Shown: positions 44,379-53,680 of the stretch, piece by piece
How the letters are laid out: each line of letters starts with the position of its first letter
Position numbering within the stretch: position 1 is the first letter of the stretch
Origin: Palaeococcus ferrophilus DSM 13482
GTDB taxonomy: Archaea > Methanobacteriota_B > Thermococci > Thermococcales > Thermococcaceae
Direction of reading: 5' to 3'
NCBI RefSeq assembly: GCF_000966265.1
Contig: NZ_LANF01000010.1
Location: 64,001 to 128,000, forward strand
DNA: 64,000 nucleotides
Program-made: the position numbers and the translations under genes
The notes under the pieces: model-generated
Databases searched by the model: none
What the model was told of the DNA's origin: nothing
The model's input: only the letters and a program-made list of their open reading frames with translations

Positions 44379-45589
44379 GTGGAATCCCTCCACCCATCTA
44401 CCTCTGGACTAAAAATAAGGAGTTTTCCTCCCCTGATTCCCACAATATTCCCGTTTAAAACTCCTATAACCTTTAAACCTTCCATCTCAAATTTTTTCTC
44501 CGATGGGAGGAACGTTAGAGTGGTTGTGCCTCCATTGTAGCCAACCAAGAGAAAACCACCCCTGAAGGGATAGATCTCATCGTAGGGCCGGTGGACTCTC
44601 TCAACTTCCCCCGTGCAGTTGAAGAGCACGGAAACGCTATCATAGCGGGCCAGAACGTAGCCCCCCGAGCCAATGAGGTCGGCCGTGTAGGGGGCCCTAA
44701 AGACGAGCCCGGGAACAGCGCGGTTGACGTCGTAGAAGCCGAGATAGTCTTCATCTCCATGGACTGTGAGCACGAGGCAGCCCCCAATGGCAACGCCGCC
44801 CTCCGCCGTGGTGAGGCTCACCCGCTCCGAGGGGCTGAAACAGTGCGGGGGATTTAGGGAAACGGTCCTAACTCCCCGCCCATCAAAGTAGCCCGCCGTC
44901 CCGTTCATGCTCGTGAGCGTGTAGCCCCTCCCCTTTTCCCCGAGCCATATTGTAAAGCCGCCGTAATCCTCGTAGCCGCACTCCACGGGGATTTTGGTCC
45001 CGTAGGCCCTGCTCCCGTTGATGAAGTAGTAGAGGTTCCAATCGGGATAGCCTCCGAGGACTGTGACATTCCCCCTCACGAGAAGTTTGAGAAACCTGGG
45101 ATTTTCGCTTAGGACGTACCTAAGGGTTTTCCCGGATTCGGGATAGTAGAAGGTCAGCCGGACGTGGTAGTCATCAAGGGGCTCCAGCAGGGCCAGGTAT
45201 TCGTCCCCTACTCCGAATTCAAGGGGGATTGTCTCGTTTATCACTCCCGTCACCAGAACCTTTCGAAGAACCTTGCTCTTCGGGGCTCTAAAGAGGCTTT
45301 TCTCCCCCATGACCTCCAGGTAGTTAGCGCTCTCAACCACGAGGAATTCACCGATGTTACCCAGTACTGTGCCGTTTGGCCTGGGCAAAGTTTTCACACT
45401 TCCATCGGGGGCTATTATGTGGACGCCATCATCGGACTCAACTATAGGGCCGTTGCTCAAAATCACGTTCTTTATGCCGTCAAAGGAGTACTCGGTCGTT
45501 TCAAGACCACAGGGCCTTTCAGAAAGGGAGAAATAAAGCACCAACACAACGAGAAGAAAAATGGGGAGCGCAAGATAGGCCTTTTTCAT
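44375..45589 (-). CDS. Predicted surface propeller-like protein, tandem copy 1
   Basis: 404 residues, first of the tandem pair. Hydrophobic residues 5-20 (YLALPIFLLVVLVLYF) anchor it. The body has the same units as copy 2: KNVILSNGPIVESDDGVHIIAPDG, PVECGYEDYGGFTIWL, SLNPPHCFS, LFNCTGEVERVHRPYDEIYPFRGGFLLVGY, VIGVLNGNIVGIRGGKLLIF. Four conserved Cys suggest two disulfides. Nothing identifies a substrate. It is preceded by 4 bp from the unknown secreted-protein gene at 45594-46658 and may be co-transcribed with it. Confidence 0.75.
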   Translation of the reverse strand: MKKAYLALPIFLLVVLVLYFSLSERPCGLETTEYSFDGIKNVILSNGPIVESDDGVHIIAPDGSVKTLPRPNGTVLGNIGEFLVVESANYLEVMGEKSLFRAPKSKVLRKVLVTGVINETIPLEFGVGDEYLALLEPLDDYHVRLTFYYPESGKTLRYVLSENPRFLKLLVRGNVTVLGGYPDWNLYYFINGSRAYGTKIPVECGYEDYGGFTIWLGEKGRGYTLTSMNGTAGYFDGRGVRTVSLNPPHCFSPSERVSLTTAEGGVAIGGCLVLTVHGDEDYLGFYDVNRAVPGLVFRAPYTADLIGSGGYVLARYDSVSVLFNCTGEVERVHRPYDEIYPFRGGFLLVGYNGGTTTLTFLPSEKKFEMEGLKVIGVLNGNIVGIRGGKLLIFSPEVDGWRDST

Positions 45590-45593
45590 TGAA

Positions 45594-46658
45594 TCACCTC
45601 TGGATTTGCTGCTGGTGCCATATACTAGAATACAGTTTTAAAGAGATATGTGTCTCAGAACCACCTCCAAATTCCCTGTAGGAAAATATAGGATACGGAG
45701 TATACCCTTCCATCGCAAATCCCGCACTTGTATGTACTTCCCCATTATTTTTAATTATTTCCGCTCCTCCATCACGATCATTAGGATATCCTTCCCCATC
45801 CCATGTTCCTGAATCCGGATAATAATTGGCTTCGCTCCAAAGCTCAATCCAGCTGTAATAGTATGCAATGTATCCTGCAATCGTGGTGCCCATGTTAATA
45901 CCTAAGCTCCATCCTTCATAATAGACTCTTTTAGCTTTGGCATTGGTAAAATATTTTATGTGTATCATTTCTACCATATTTTCAGTTATGCCGTATTTCT
46001 GATTTAGATCATTTAGAACCCAGTTCTTCTCATCTTCAGGAGGGGTATACATTGTCCACGTGTAATCATAGTGCTCAGGGATTATTCCATTTCCTTTGGG
46101 AGTTGATTTACCCACATACTCATCTTTTATGTATACGTATGTGGCCATTCCTACATATTGAGCGTCTAAGATATCAAATTTTAGTTTGGTGCGTGTTTGA
46201 ACGTATATTTTCTTGGAAGGGTCGTAAATGTCGTAAATTGTGTCAACTTCTGTTGAACCCATAGGTTTAATGGGTTCTTCCACTGTGAGAATCTTTAAGG
46301 CATTATCATCAATCCTCTTACCAGTTCTTTGTTGATAATACTGCTTGGCTAGCGCTATTGCCTCATCCGTTGTTATTATCTCATGAGTCTCCCTAATCCT
46401 CCTCTCAAGCATTAATAAAAAGTCTTTTGTATTAACCCCATTCAACTCCATGAATTTAAGAATTTTATAATACTCCTGCACTCTCGGATCAAAACGCTCT
46501 TTTTGTATCAGATCCAACTCCGCACGATCGAAGACCTCCGTTGCATTGGAATATCCCTGAACACTACCTGAAGCGCTCACTGTGCCCAGTGCTGTCTCAA
46601 ACACCAACAATCCTAGCACCAAACCAAACAATTTCTTCCACACTGTAGACCACCTCAC
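45594..46658 (-). CDS. Secreted protein of unknown function, AT-rich gene
   Basis: 354 residues; signal peptide at residues 8-29 (KLFGLVLGLLVFETALGTVSASG). The first ~100 mature residues are helical (IQKERFDPRVQEYYKILKFMEL, then TTDEAIALAKQYYQQRTG). The C-terminal half is aromatic-rich and beta-like (YEGWSLGINMGTTIAGYIAYYYSWIELWSEANYYPDSG). The gene's A+T content is clearly higher than its neighbours, as for 51762-53456, which suggests recent acquisition. No family recognised. TATA-like TTATAAAATTTT lies upstream (about 46676-46688). Confidence 0.7.
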   Translation of the reverse strand: MRWSTVWKKLFGLVLGLLVFETALGTVSASGSVQGYSNATEVFDRAELDLIQKERFDPRVQEYYKILKFMELNGVNTKDFLLMLERRIRETHEIITTDEAIALAKQYYQQRTGKRIDDNALKILTVEEPIKPMGSTEVDTIYDIYDPSKKIYVQTRTKLKFDILDAQYVGMATYVYIKDEYVGKSTPKGNGIIPEHYDYTWTMYTPPEDEKNWVLNDLNQKYGITENMVEMIHIKYFTNAKAKRVYYEGWSLGINMGTTIAGYIAYYYSWIELWSEANYYPDSGTWDGEGYPNDRDGGAEIIKNNGEVHTSAGFAMEGYTPYPIFSYREFGGGSETHISLKLYSSIWHQQQIQR

Positions 46659-46841
46659 GCTGAGTTAAAACTCCAGACTTTATAAAATTTTCTATTGCAA
46701 ATTGTATTTTAATCAACAATAAAAATAATATTTTCCAACTGCATCCTTTTGGACAGCTCCGACAAAAAGAAGCCAAAGTAAAAAAACTCATAAATGAAGT
46801 ACCCCTAGAGCTGGAGAAGACAGGTGTTATACTCTCCACAT

Positions 46842-48446
46842 CTAAACCCTCTCCCCGCCAACGTAGGTCGCGAGCACCTTTATCTCCTTCAGCTCCCTCT
46901 CATCGGTCTCAAAGGGGTCCCTATCAACCACGACGAAGTCCGCGAGCTTACCCTCCTCGAGCGTGCCTAAATCTTCCTCCGCGCCCAGAACGTAGGCGGA
47001 GCCGTGGGTGTAGGCATAGAGTGCCTCCTCGAGGCTCAGACACTCCCCTTTGGTGTGCTCGTACGTCTCAACCCCCTCGTACTTCCCGCGCGTTACCGCC
47101 GCGTAGACGGTCTCCCAGGGGTTTGTGGGCTCTATCGGGGAGTCCGTACCAAAGCCGAGGACTATTCCAGCCCTGAGCATGCTTTTGAAGGGATAAACCC
47201 ACTTCGCTCTTCGCTCTCCAACGCGCTTCACAACCCACCAGTCGGTTATGACGAAACGCGGCTGGACACTCGCTACAACCCCAAGCCCTGCCATCCTCTC
47301 AACTTGATCCGGCCTAAGGATTGAGGCGTGCTCAATGCGGTGCCTCAGCCTTCCTGGACTCTCGAGCGAGGAGTAGGCATCGAGTATCATGTCTATCGTG
47401 GCATCGCCTATGCCGTGAACCGCCATCTGGAGGCCGGCTTCATGCGCCTCCCCCACGATTCTGCCGAGGAGCTCCTTCGAGACGTTTGGGTAGCCCCTCG
47501 TATCTGCGTCGCTGTAGGGCTCGCTCAGCCACGCCGTTCTCGCCCCCAGGGAGCCGTCGGCGAGTACCTTTATCCCCGCTATCCTGAGCCTTCCCCTCCC
47601 GAAGCCCCGCTTTACCCCGAGCCTCTTCAGGGCCTCGAGGGTTTCGAGGTTCCCGAACATTCCCCCTTCGCTTACCTCCCTCTTCCCGGGGTCGAGGTAA
47701 GCAAAGACCCTCACCTTAAGCTCCCCACGCTCCTCAAGGTTGGAAAGGGCTTTGAGGGTTTTCTCCTCAACGCTGACTGTCCCAACGGCAGTTACTCCAA
47801 GGGAAGCGGCATAATCTGCCCCGAGCCTCACGAAGTGTTCGTAATCCTCCCCTGTCAGTGACTTCTTGAACTTCTCGCGCGCTATTTCAAAGGCTTCCTC
47901 CTTGACTACGCCCGTTGCCTCCCCTTTCTCGTCCCTAACTACGCCGGGGAGGTCGGCATCTATGAGGCCCGCGAGCTCCATCGCCCTCGTGTTTAAAAGG
48001 GCCGCATGAAGGCAAACCCGTGAGAGCATCACCGGCTTATCCTCCACCACACCATCTATATCCCACCTCGTCGGCCAACGCTTTTCCTCGAAGAGCTCCT
48101 GGTCCCAGCCGTGCCCGAGAATCCAGCTTGTGGTTGAGGTTTTCGCGTATTCCCCAAGCCTCTCCTTAAGTTCCTCTATGCTTCTCACGCCCCTCAGGTC
48201 GAGGGTCTCGAGGGCCATACCGAGCTCCTCAAGGTGGAGGTGGGAGTCAATGAACCCCGGGAGGACGGTTTTTCCGTTGAGGTCAACTACCTCCCCACCG
48301 AGGTCTTCTGCGATTTTCCTTGCTCTCTTGCTCGAACCTGCGTAGAGAACTCTGTCAGACGCCACCAGAAGGGCTTCCACACTTCTCGCGGGAGTGAATG
48401 AGACGTAAATCCTTCCATTAACGAACGCCGTGATCAACGCTTTCAC
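46842..48446 (-). CDS. Amidohydrolase family 3 (YtcJ-like) metal-dependent hydrolase
   Basis: 534 residues of the amidohydrolase superfamily: N-terminal composite beta-sandwich (VNGRIYVSF), then PGFIDSHLHLEELG (metal-binding HxH), GTVSVEE, ADGSLGARTAWLSEPYSD (family-3 signature), MAVHGIGDATIDMILDAY, HRIEHASIL and FGTDSPIEPTNPWETVYAAVTR (final catalytic Asp), ending GKLADFVVVDRDPF. The substrate is unknown; amide, N-acyl or cyclic amide hydrolysis is typical. It overlaps the tautomerase gene by 4 bp, so the two may act in one degradative step. Confidence 0.9.
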   Translation of the reverse strand: MKALITAFVNGRIYVSFTPARSVEALLVASDRVLYAGSSKRARKIAEDLGGEVVDLNGKTVLPGFIDSHLHLEELGMALETLDLRGVRSIEELKERLGEYAKTSTTSWILGHGWDQELFEEKRWPTRWDIDGVVEDKPVMLSRVCLHAALLNTRAMELAGLIDADLPGVVRDEKGEATGVVKEEAFEIAREKFKKSLTGEDYEHFVRLGADYAASLGVTAVGTVSVEEKTLKALSNLEERGELKVRVFAYLDPGKREVSEGGMFGNLETLEALKRLGVKRGFGRGRLRIAGIKVLADGSLGARTAWLSEPYSDADTRGYPNVSKELLGRIVGEAHEAGLQMAVHGIGDATIDMILDAYSSLESPGRLRHRIEHASILRPDQVERMAGLGVVASVQPRFVITDWWVVKRVGERRAKWVYPFKSMLRAGIVLGFGTDSPIEPTNPWETVYAAVTRGKYEGVETYEHTKGECLSLEEALYAYTHGSAYVLGAEEDLGTLEEGKLADFVVVDRDPFETDERELKEIKVLATYVGGERV

Positions 48447-48628
48447 CCCCTTCTTCTGTCAGAGAGGAGCTCACCGTCAACGCCGACGTTTTCAGGGAGA
48501 TTCTCCTTTATCAGCACGGTAACATGGGGTATTCCGTACACGTCTTTAACGACCTCCGTTATCCTCCTGACCAGTTCCCTCTTCCCCTCGATACCTATCT
48601 TCGGGCCCTCAACGATAACCGTGGGCAT
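48443..48628 (-). CDS. 4-oxalocrotonate tautomerase-like protein
   Basis: 61 residues beginning Met-Pro, the Pro being the catalytic N-terminal base of 4-OT family tautomerases. PTVIVEGPKIGIEGKRELVRRITEVVKDVYGIPHVTVLIKENLPENVGVDG follows the family beta-alpha-beta pattern, with an acceptable Arg39-like position missing and a GV(D)G turn. It interconverts keto and enol acids; the natural substrate is unknown. Its TGA overlaps the amidohydrolase ATG (ATGA). Confidence 0.85.
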   Translation of the reverse strand: MPTVIVEGPKIGIEGKRELVRRITEVVKDVYGIPHVTVLIKENLPENVGVDGELLSDRRRG

Positions 48629-48679
48629 ATGATCACCGTTAAAATTCCCGTCGAAATGGTATAAAAGGTTCGCGTGTCC

Positions 48680-48843
48680 AAAACTTTTAAATACTCAAAA
48701 CCGCAACTAAGCCCGATGCCAATGAGGGGGGAGTGTCTTCTCCAGCGGCAGGACATGCGTTCGTCCGTACAGTAAGCCCCCTACGGCCTATTCTGGATTA
48801 TATCATTCTAACCGTTCTGGAAAAACCCTTTGGAGGTATAGCC
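48680..48843 (+). promoter_or_regulatory. leuS promoter and structured leader
   Basis: A TATA-like CTTTTAAATACTC (about 48684-48696) predicts a transcript start near 48715, about 130 nt before the leuS ATG. The leader contains AGGGGG (48725-48730) pairing with CCCCCT (48777-48782), enclosing a second stem GGAC...GTCC (48751-48766) with an 8-nt loop. The two stems are separated by internal loops of roughly 20 and 10 nt, which resembles the layout of an H/ACA-type guide, but I see no good ACA box at the 3' side. No convincing ORF fits. Candidate regulatory or guide RNA. Confidence 0.35.
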
Positions 48844-51738
48844 ATGGCTGAGCTTAATTTCAAGGCCATTGAGGAGAAGTGGCAGAGGCGCTGGATGGAG
48901 GAGAAGGTCTTCGAGCCAAAACGAGAGGGCAGAGAGAAGTTCTACATAACGGTCGCATTCCCCTACCTCTCGGGCCACCTCCACGTCGGCCACGCGAGGA
49001 CCTACACGATACCCGATGTTATAGCGCGCTTCAAGAGGATGCAGGGCTACAACGTCCTCTTCCCGATGGCTTGGCACATCACCGGCGCGCCGATAGTCGG
49101 TATCGCGGAGAGGATAAAGCACCGCGACCCCAAGACGATACACATCTACAGGGATGTCTACAAGGTTCCAGAGGATGTGCTCTGGAAGTTCGAGGACCCG
49201 AAGGAGATCGTCAAGTACTTCATGAAGTCCGCCAAGGAGACCTTCATAAGGGCCGGCTTTGGAGTGGACTGGACGCGCGAGTTCCACACGACTTCGCTCT
49301 TCCCGCCCTTCAGCAAGTTCATCGAGTGGCAGTTCTGGACCCTCAAAGATATGGGGCTTGTAGTTAAGGGCGCCCACCGCGTCCGCTGGGATCCGGTCGT
49401 CGGAACGCCGCTCGGAGACCACGACATAATGGAGGGTGAGGACGTCCAGATACTGGACTACGTTATAATCAAGTTCGTTCTTGAGGAGAACGGCGAGGAA
49501 ATCTACATGCCAGCCGCCACCCTGAGGCCCGAGACGGTCTACGGAGTAACCAACATGTGGCTGAACCCCGAGGCGACGTACGTGAAGGCGAAGGTGAGGA
49601 AGGGCGACAGGGAGGAGACCTGGATAGTGAGCAAGGAGGCAGCGTACAAGCTCTCCTTCCAGGACAGGGAGATAGAAGTCATCGAGGAGTTTAAGGGCGA
49701 GAGGCTCATCGGAAGGTACGTCAAGAATCCGGTAACCGGCGACGAGGTCATAATCCTGCCGGCGGAGTTCGTCGACCCGGACAACGCCACCGGTGTCGTC
49801 ATGAGCGTTCCTGCCCACGCTCCCTTCGACCACGTGGCCCTCGAAGACCTGAAGAAGGAGACCGAGATACTGCTCAAGTACGATATAGACCCGCGCGTGG
49901 TTGAGGAGATAAGCTACATATCTCTCATCAAGCTCGAGGGCTACGGCGAGTTTCCGGCTGTGGAAGAGGCCGAGAGGCTCGGCGTGAAGAGCCAGAGGGA
50001 TGTGGAGAAGCTCGAAGAGGCTACCAAGAACATCTACAAGGCCGAGTACCACAAGGGAGTCTTCAAGGTTGAGCCCTACGCCGGAAAGCCCGTGCAGGAG
50101 GCCAAGGACCTCATCGCCAAGGCGCTCCAGGAGAGGGGCATCGCCGAGATAATGTACGAGTTCGCAGAGAAGCCCGTCATAAGCCGCTTTGGAAACCAGG
50201 CGGTCATCAAGATAATCCACGACCAGTGGTTCATAGACTACGGCAACCCCGGGTGGAAGGAGAAGGCCAGAGAGGCGCTGGCGAACATGAAAATCTATCC
50301 CGAGAGCAGGAGGGCACAGTTTGAAGCAGTTATAGACTGGCTTGAGGAGAAGGCCTGCGCGAGGAAAGTCGGTCTTGGAACACCGCTCCCGTGGGACCCG
50401 GACTGGGTCATCGAGAGTTTGAGCGACTCAACCATCTACATGGCCTACTACACGATAAGCAGGCACATGAACCGCCTGAGGGAGGAGGGCAAGCTCGAAG
50501 CGGAGAAGCTCGACAGGGACTTCTTCGACTACATCTTTAGAGAGGAGTTCAGCGAGGAGAGGGAGAAGAAGCTGAGCGAGAAGACCGGAATTCCTGCGGA
50601 GACCATCCACGAGATGAAGGAGGAGTTCGAGTACTGGTACCCGCTCGACTGGCGCTGCTCGGCGAAAGACCTCATCCCGAACCACCTGACGTTCTTCATC
50701 TTCAACCACACGGCTATCTTTGACAGGAAGCACTGGCCAAAGGGCATAGCGGTGAACGGCTTCGGGACGCTGGAAGGCACCAAGATGAGCAAGAGCAAGG
50801 GCAATGTGCTGAACTTCATAGATGCCATAAAGGAGAACGGTGCCGACGTCGTCAGGCTCTACATCATGGGTTTAGCAGAGCACGACAGCGACTTCGACTG
50901 GAGGAGGAAGGAAGTTGGAAAGCTCCGCAGGCAGGTCGAGCGCTTCTACGAGCTGATAAGCGAGTTCGCCACATACGAGGCAAAAGAAGGCGTTGAGCTG
51001 AGGGACATAGACCGCTGGATGCTCCACAGGCTTAACAAGGCCATTGACGGAGCTACTAAAGCACTTGAGGAGTTCAGAACGAGGACAGCAGTGCAGTGGG
51101 CCTTTTACACCGTCCTCAACGACCTGCGCTGGTACATGCGCAGAACCGAAGGAAGGGACGACGAGGCCAAGCGCTACGTTTTGAGGAAGCTCGCCGACGT
51201 TTGGGTCAGGCTGATGGCCCCGTTCACGCCACACATAAGCGAAGAATTATGGGAAAAGCTCGGCGGAGAGGGCTTTGTAAGCCTTGCTCCCTGGCCCGAG
51301 CCGGTTCCGGAGTGGTGGAACGAGACGGTAGAAGCGGAGGAAGACTTCGTCCAGTCGGTCATAGAGGACATCAAGGAGATCATCAGGGTTGCCAAGCTCG
51401 AGGACGCGAAGAGGGCCTACATCTACACAGCTCCAGAGTGGAAGTGGAAGGTCGTTGAGGTCGTTGCTGAAAAGAGGGACTTCAAGGCGGCGATGGCCGA
51501 GCTGATGAAAGACCCGGAGATAAGGAAACACGGCAAGGAAGTTAGCAAGCTCATACAGCGCCTAATTAAGGAGAGGACCTTCGAGGTCAAGCGCATAAAT
51601 GAGGAGAAGGCCCTGAGAGAAGCCAAAGACTTCATTGAGAAGGAGCTCGGCATCGAGATAGTCATCAACGCCGAGGAGGACAAAGGCGGAAAGAAGAAGG
51701 CCGCGATGCCGCTGAAGCCCGCAGTGTTTGTGGAGTGA
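48844..51738 (+). CDS. leuS: Leucyl-tRNA synthetase
   Basis: 964 residues, archaeal/eukaryotic-type class Ia synthetase charging tRNA-Leu. HIGH motif as GHLHVGH (about 44-50), the connective-peptide 1 editing domain with [13 protein letters not shown] (threonine-rich region and the editing motif), [10 protein letters not shown] (KMSKS, about residues 648-657), anticodon-binding helices and a lysine-rich C-terminal extension ([18 protein letters not shown]). ATG at 48844 follows GGAGGTATAGCC; the longer frame from 48733 adds 37 residues not typical of the family. Confidence 0.97.
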   Translation: MAELNFKAIEEKWQRRWMEEKVFEPKREGREKFYITVAFPYLSGHLHVGHARTYTIPDVIARFKRMQGYNVLFPMAWHITGAPIVGIAERIKHRDPKTIHIYRDVYKVPEDVLWKFEDPKEIVKYFMKSAKETFIRAGFGVDWTREFHTTSLFPPFSKFIEWQFWTLKDMGLVVKGAHRVRWDPVVGTPLGDHDIMEGEDVQILDYVIIKFVLEENGEEIYMPAATLRPETVYGVTNMWLNPEATYVKAKVRKGDREETWIVSKEAAYKLSFQDREIEVIEEFKGERLIGRYVKNPVTGDEVIILPAEFVDPDNATGVVMSVPAHAPFDHVALEDLKKETEILLKYDIDPRVVEEISYISLIKLEGYGEFPAVEEAERLGVKSQRDVEKLEEATKNIYKAEYHKGVFKVEPYAGKPVQEAKDLIAKALQERGIAEIMYEFAEKPVISRFGNQAVIKIIHDQWFIDYGNPGWKEKAREALANMKIYPESRRAQFEAVIDWLEEKACARKVGLGTPLPWDPDWVIESLSDSTIYMAYYTISRHMNRLREEGKLEAEKLDRDFFDYIFREEFSEEREKKLSEKTGIPAETIHEMKEEFEYWYPLDWRCSAKDLIPNHLTFFIFNHTAIFDRKHWPKGIAVNGFGTLEGTKMSKSKGNVLNFIDAIKENGADVVRLYIMGLAEHDSDFDWRRKEVGKLRRQVERFYELISEFATYEAKEGVELRDIDRWMLHRLNKAIDGATKALEEFRTRTAVQWAFYTVLNDLRWYMRRTEGRDDEAKRYVLRKLADVWVRLMAPFTPHISEELWEKLGGEGFVSLAPWPEPVPEWWNETVEAEEDFVQSVIEDIKEIIRVAKLEDAKRAYIYTAPEWKWKVVEVVAEKRDFKAAMAELMKDPEIRKHGKEVSKLIQRLIKERTFEVKRINEEKALREAKDFIEKELGIEIVINAEEDKGGKKKAAMPLKPAVFVE

Positions 51739-51761
51739 GGGTTTTCTCTCCTTTATTTTTC

Positions 51762-52310
51762 CTATGTCTTGTCTGCATCCAGGAGCAGTTCTCTGCACTT
51801 GCTGTTCATTTCATTCAGCCCTTTTATAATGTTCTCGTAGGTTGGTGGATAAACATAGGTAAAGTTTATTATTGCGTCAATACCCTTGCTGGCGAGGAGT
51901 ATATCTTTGTTGGTCATGTTCCCGCTTTGGATGGACGAGTACACAACATCAAGAAGCTCCACGCAGTCACCTCCAGATGGGAGGAGGATATCGTTCTTAT
52001 ATCCCAGCCAAGTTCCCAGATACTCCGCGTCCATCTCCAGCTTTGAGAGGGAGTATTTCGTGTTGTTTAACTCAATAAGCAGGGCGAGTTTTGATTCATT
52101 ATTTTGATGGCTGCCCATGAGCCTTTTCACGAGTTTTGCATGATGCCTGACCTCGAAGATTTCATGGGTAAGCTGAGAAGTAATGAGGTTCTCCTTTATG
52201 CTTTCTTGTTCTCTTTTCAACTTCCCGTTTTCGTGTGAGGTTACATAGAGCTGGGCAATCAAAAGAAAAATAATGAAAAGGTACAATGCATCCCTTACCC
52301 CAAGCCTCAT
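51762..52310 (-). CDS. Membrane-anchored coiled-coil protein, AT-rich
   Basis: 182 residues: short N-terminal membrane helix (ALYLFIIFLLIAQLYV), then a coiled-coil segment (SHENGKLKREQESIKENLITSQLTHEIFEV) and a C-terminal globular part with PSGGDCVELLDVVYSSIQS. Two Cys in the external part. ATG at 52310 follows GGGTGATACT; an ATG four codons earlier is the alternative. Next to another AT-rich secreted gene; function unknown. Confidence 0.65.
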   Translation of the reverse strand: MRLGVRDALYLFIIFLLIAQLYVTSHENGKLKREQESIKENLITSQLTHEIFEVRHHAKLVKRLMGSHQNNESKLALLIELNNTKYSLSKLEMDAEYLGTWLGYKNDILLPSGGDCVELLDVVYSSIQSGNMTNKDILLASKGIDAIINFTYVYPPTYENIIKGLNEMNSKCRELLLDADKT

Positions 52311-52340
52311 AGTATCACCCATGTGCCTCAATTCAGGAGC

Positions 52341-53456
52341 TCAGCCATCCCATACGCTCCAGGGGAATGCAAAGACCGTTACGTCTATTGGGTCAGTACT
52401 TTTGACCACTGACCCTGCCCAAGTGTTAAACTTGAAAGATGCCGTCGCATGGTACTTGAAAACTGCCGCTCTCGTCGAAGTTGACGACGGCTCAACTATC
52501 ATTATCACCGCAGGTCTTGCTGTAAAAGACTTGCCCCATGCGGGTGCGGATAATGAACCGTATTTCCTATGGAAGTCATAAAAACGGAACGTTACTTCCG
52601 TATTTGGATCAAATGCATGGGTGTCCCACCTGAAGTAATATCCATCGTTGGTTTCCATGTTGTAGCCGGCACTTGCAGAAAACACCAGAGTGGTACCGTC
52701 AAACCCAAATGATGAACTCTCAGAGTACGTAGTTTTGGGGCCTCCATGGCCATCCGGCAAGTAATGGCCGTTTCCTATGAATTCGTATCCAGTAGGAGCG
52801 GATACAACAAGCTTGAGTTCATTGATGGCTATTTCTGATGAACTCATATCCCCACTGTGATAGACCTTCGCATAATAAGCATACTGACCGGAAGTGCCTT
52901 CAGTGTACCAGTAATCGGAGGATAAGCTCTGGTACGCATTACCTGGGGTGAGAGGATAGCTCGTTGATTTTGTGATGGTCCTGATAGAGCCAATCCAGTG
53001 CCACTCTCTGGAAGGTTCACTTGCTATGCTAAATCTTCCTTCTATCGGGCGATTCAAAACATCATTGACTACCCTTTGGAATTCCCACCTGAACTTTTCA
53101 ATATCCTCATGCCTAAGGCCGTCTCCGATAAAGTATATGGGTGCATACTTTCCATTTGGAATGGGGCGGAGTACCACCGCAAAAAAGGTAATATTGTGCT
53201 TTGAGAGCTCCGAAAAGTTCAATTCGAGAGTTATTTGGCCCCCAAAGGTTTTTAAGAATCTTTTTCCTTTTTCAACGCTACCAGGGCCTGTGAAAATGTG
53301 CTGGGACACATTAACTGGCTTAATTGGCCGTTCTAAACCCCACACAGGTGTCTCGGAGTCATACCCACCAGAGGATGCGGGGGATGGAGCCGCTTTAGCC
53401 GCCACTCCAATCATCAGCAGTCCAATGAGGACTGCCATTAAGGGTTTCCACTTCAC
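52341..53456 (-). CDS. Secreted beta-rich protein of unknown function, AT-rich
   Basis: 371 residues. Signal peptide in residues 5-22 (LMAVLIGLLMIGVAAKAA). The mature part is rich in Ser, Thr, Tyr and Gly and looks beta-sheet throughout (STSYPLTPGNAYQSLSSDYWYTEG, TTYSESSSFGFDGTTLVFSASAGYNMETNDGYYF). I choose the GTG at 53456, well spaced behind AAGGAGGTG, in preference to the ATG at 53483, which would place that site inside the gene. No homologue recognised. Composition differs from the housekeeping neighbours, suggesting transfer or a rapidly evolving surface gene. Confidence 0.65.
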   Translation of the reverse strand: MKWKPLMAVLIGLLMIGVAAKAAPSPASSGGYDSETPVWGLERPIKPVNVSQHIFTGPGSVEKGKRFLKTFGGQITLELNFSELSKHNITFFAVVLRPIPNGKYAPIYFIGDGLRHEDIEKFRWEFQRVVNDVLNRPIEGRFSIASEPSREWHWIGSIRTITKSTSYPLTPGNAYQSLSSDYWYTEGTSGQYAYYAKVYHSGDMSSSEIAINELKLVVSAPTGYEFIGNGHYLPDGHGGPKTTYSESSSFGFDGTTLVFSASAGYNMETNDGYYFRWDTHAFDPNTEVTFRFYDFHRKYGSLSAPAWGKSFTARPAVIMIVEPSSTSTRAAVFKYHATASFKFNTWAGSVVKSTDPIDVTVFAFPWSVWDG

Positions 53457-53680
53457 TAGGTTCACCTCCTTACAGATTTGCATTATATTTTACAATGAAC
53501 ATCTTTATGAGTTTTACTATTCTAAGTTTTAATATGGTTTTGTTAATAGTAATTTTATTAATACCTCTGTGATTTCGACTTCTTTGGAAAAATAGGCCAT
53601 GAGTAAAAGAGTTGTGCGCTTATGTAATTGAGTAACATGAGCCCAAACCAGAGTTTTTAGAAAAAGAGTGGACTTAAAAC

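Noticed and set aside
48808-50220. A 470-codon open frame antisense to leuS
   Set aside because: High-GC codon usage of leuS leaves the antisense frame open; composition is low-complexity and it matches no family, while the sense strand is a clear LeuRS.
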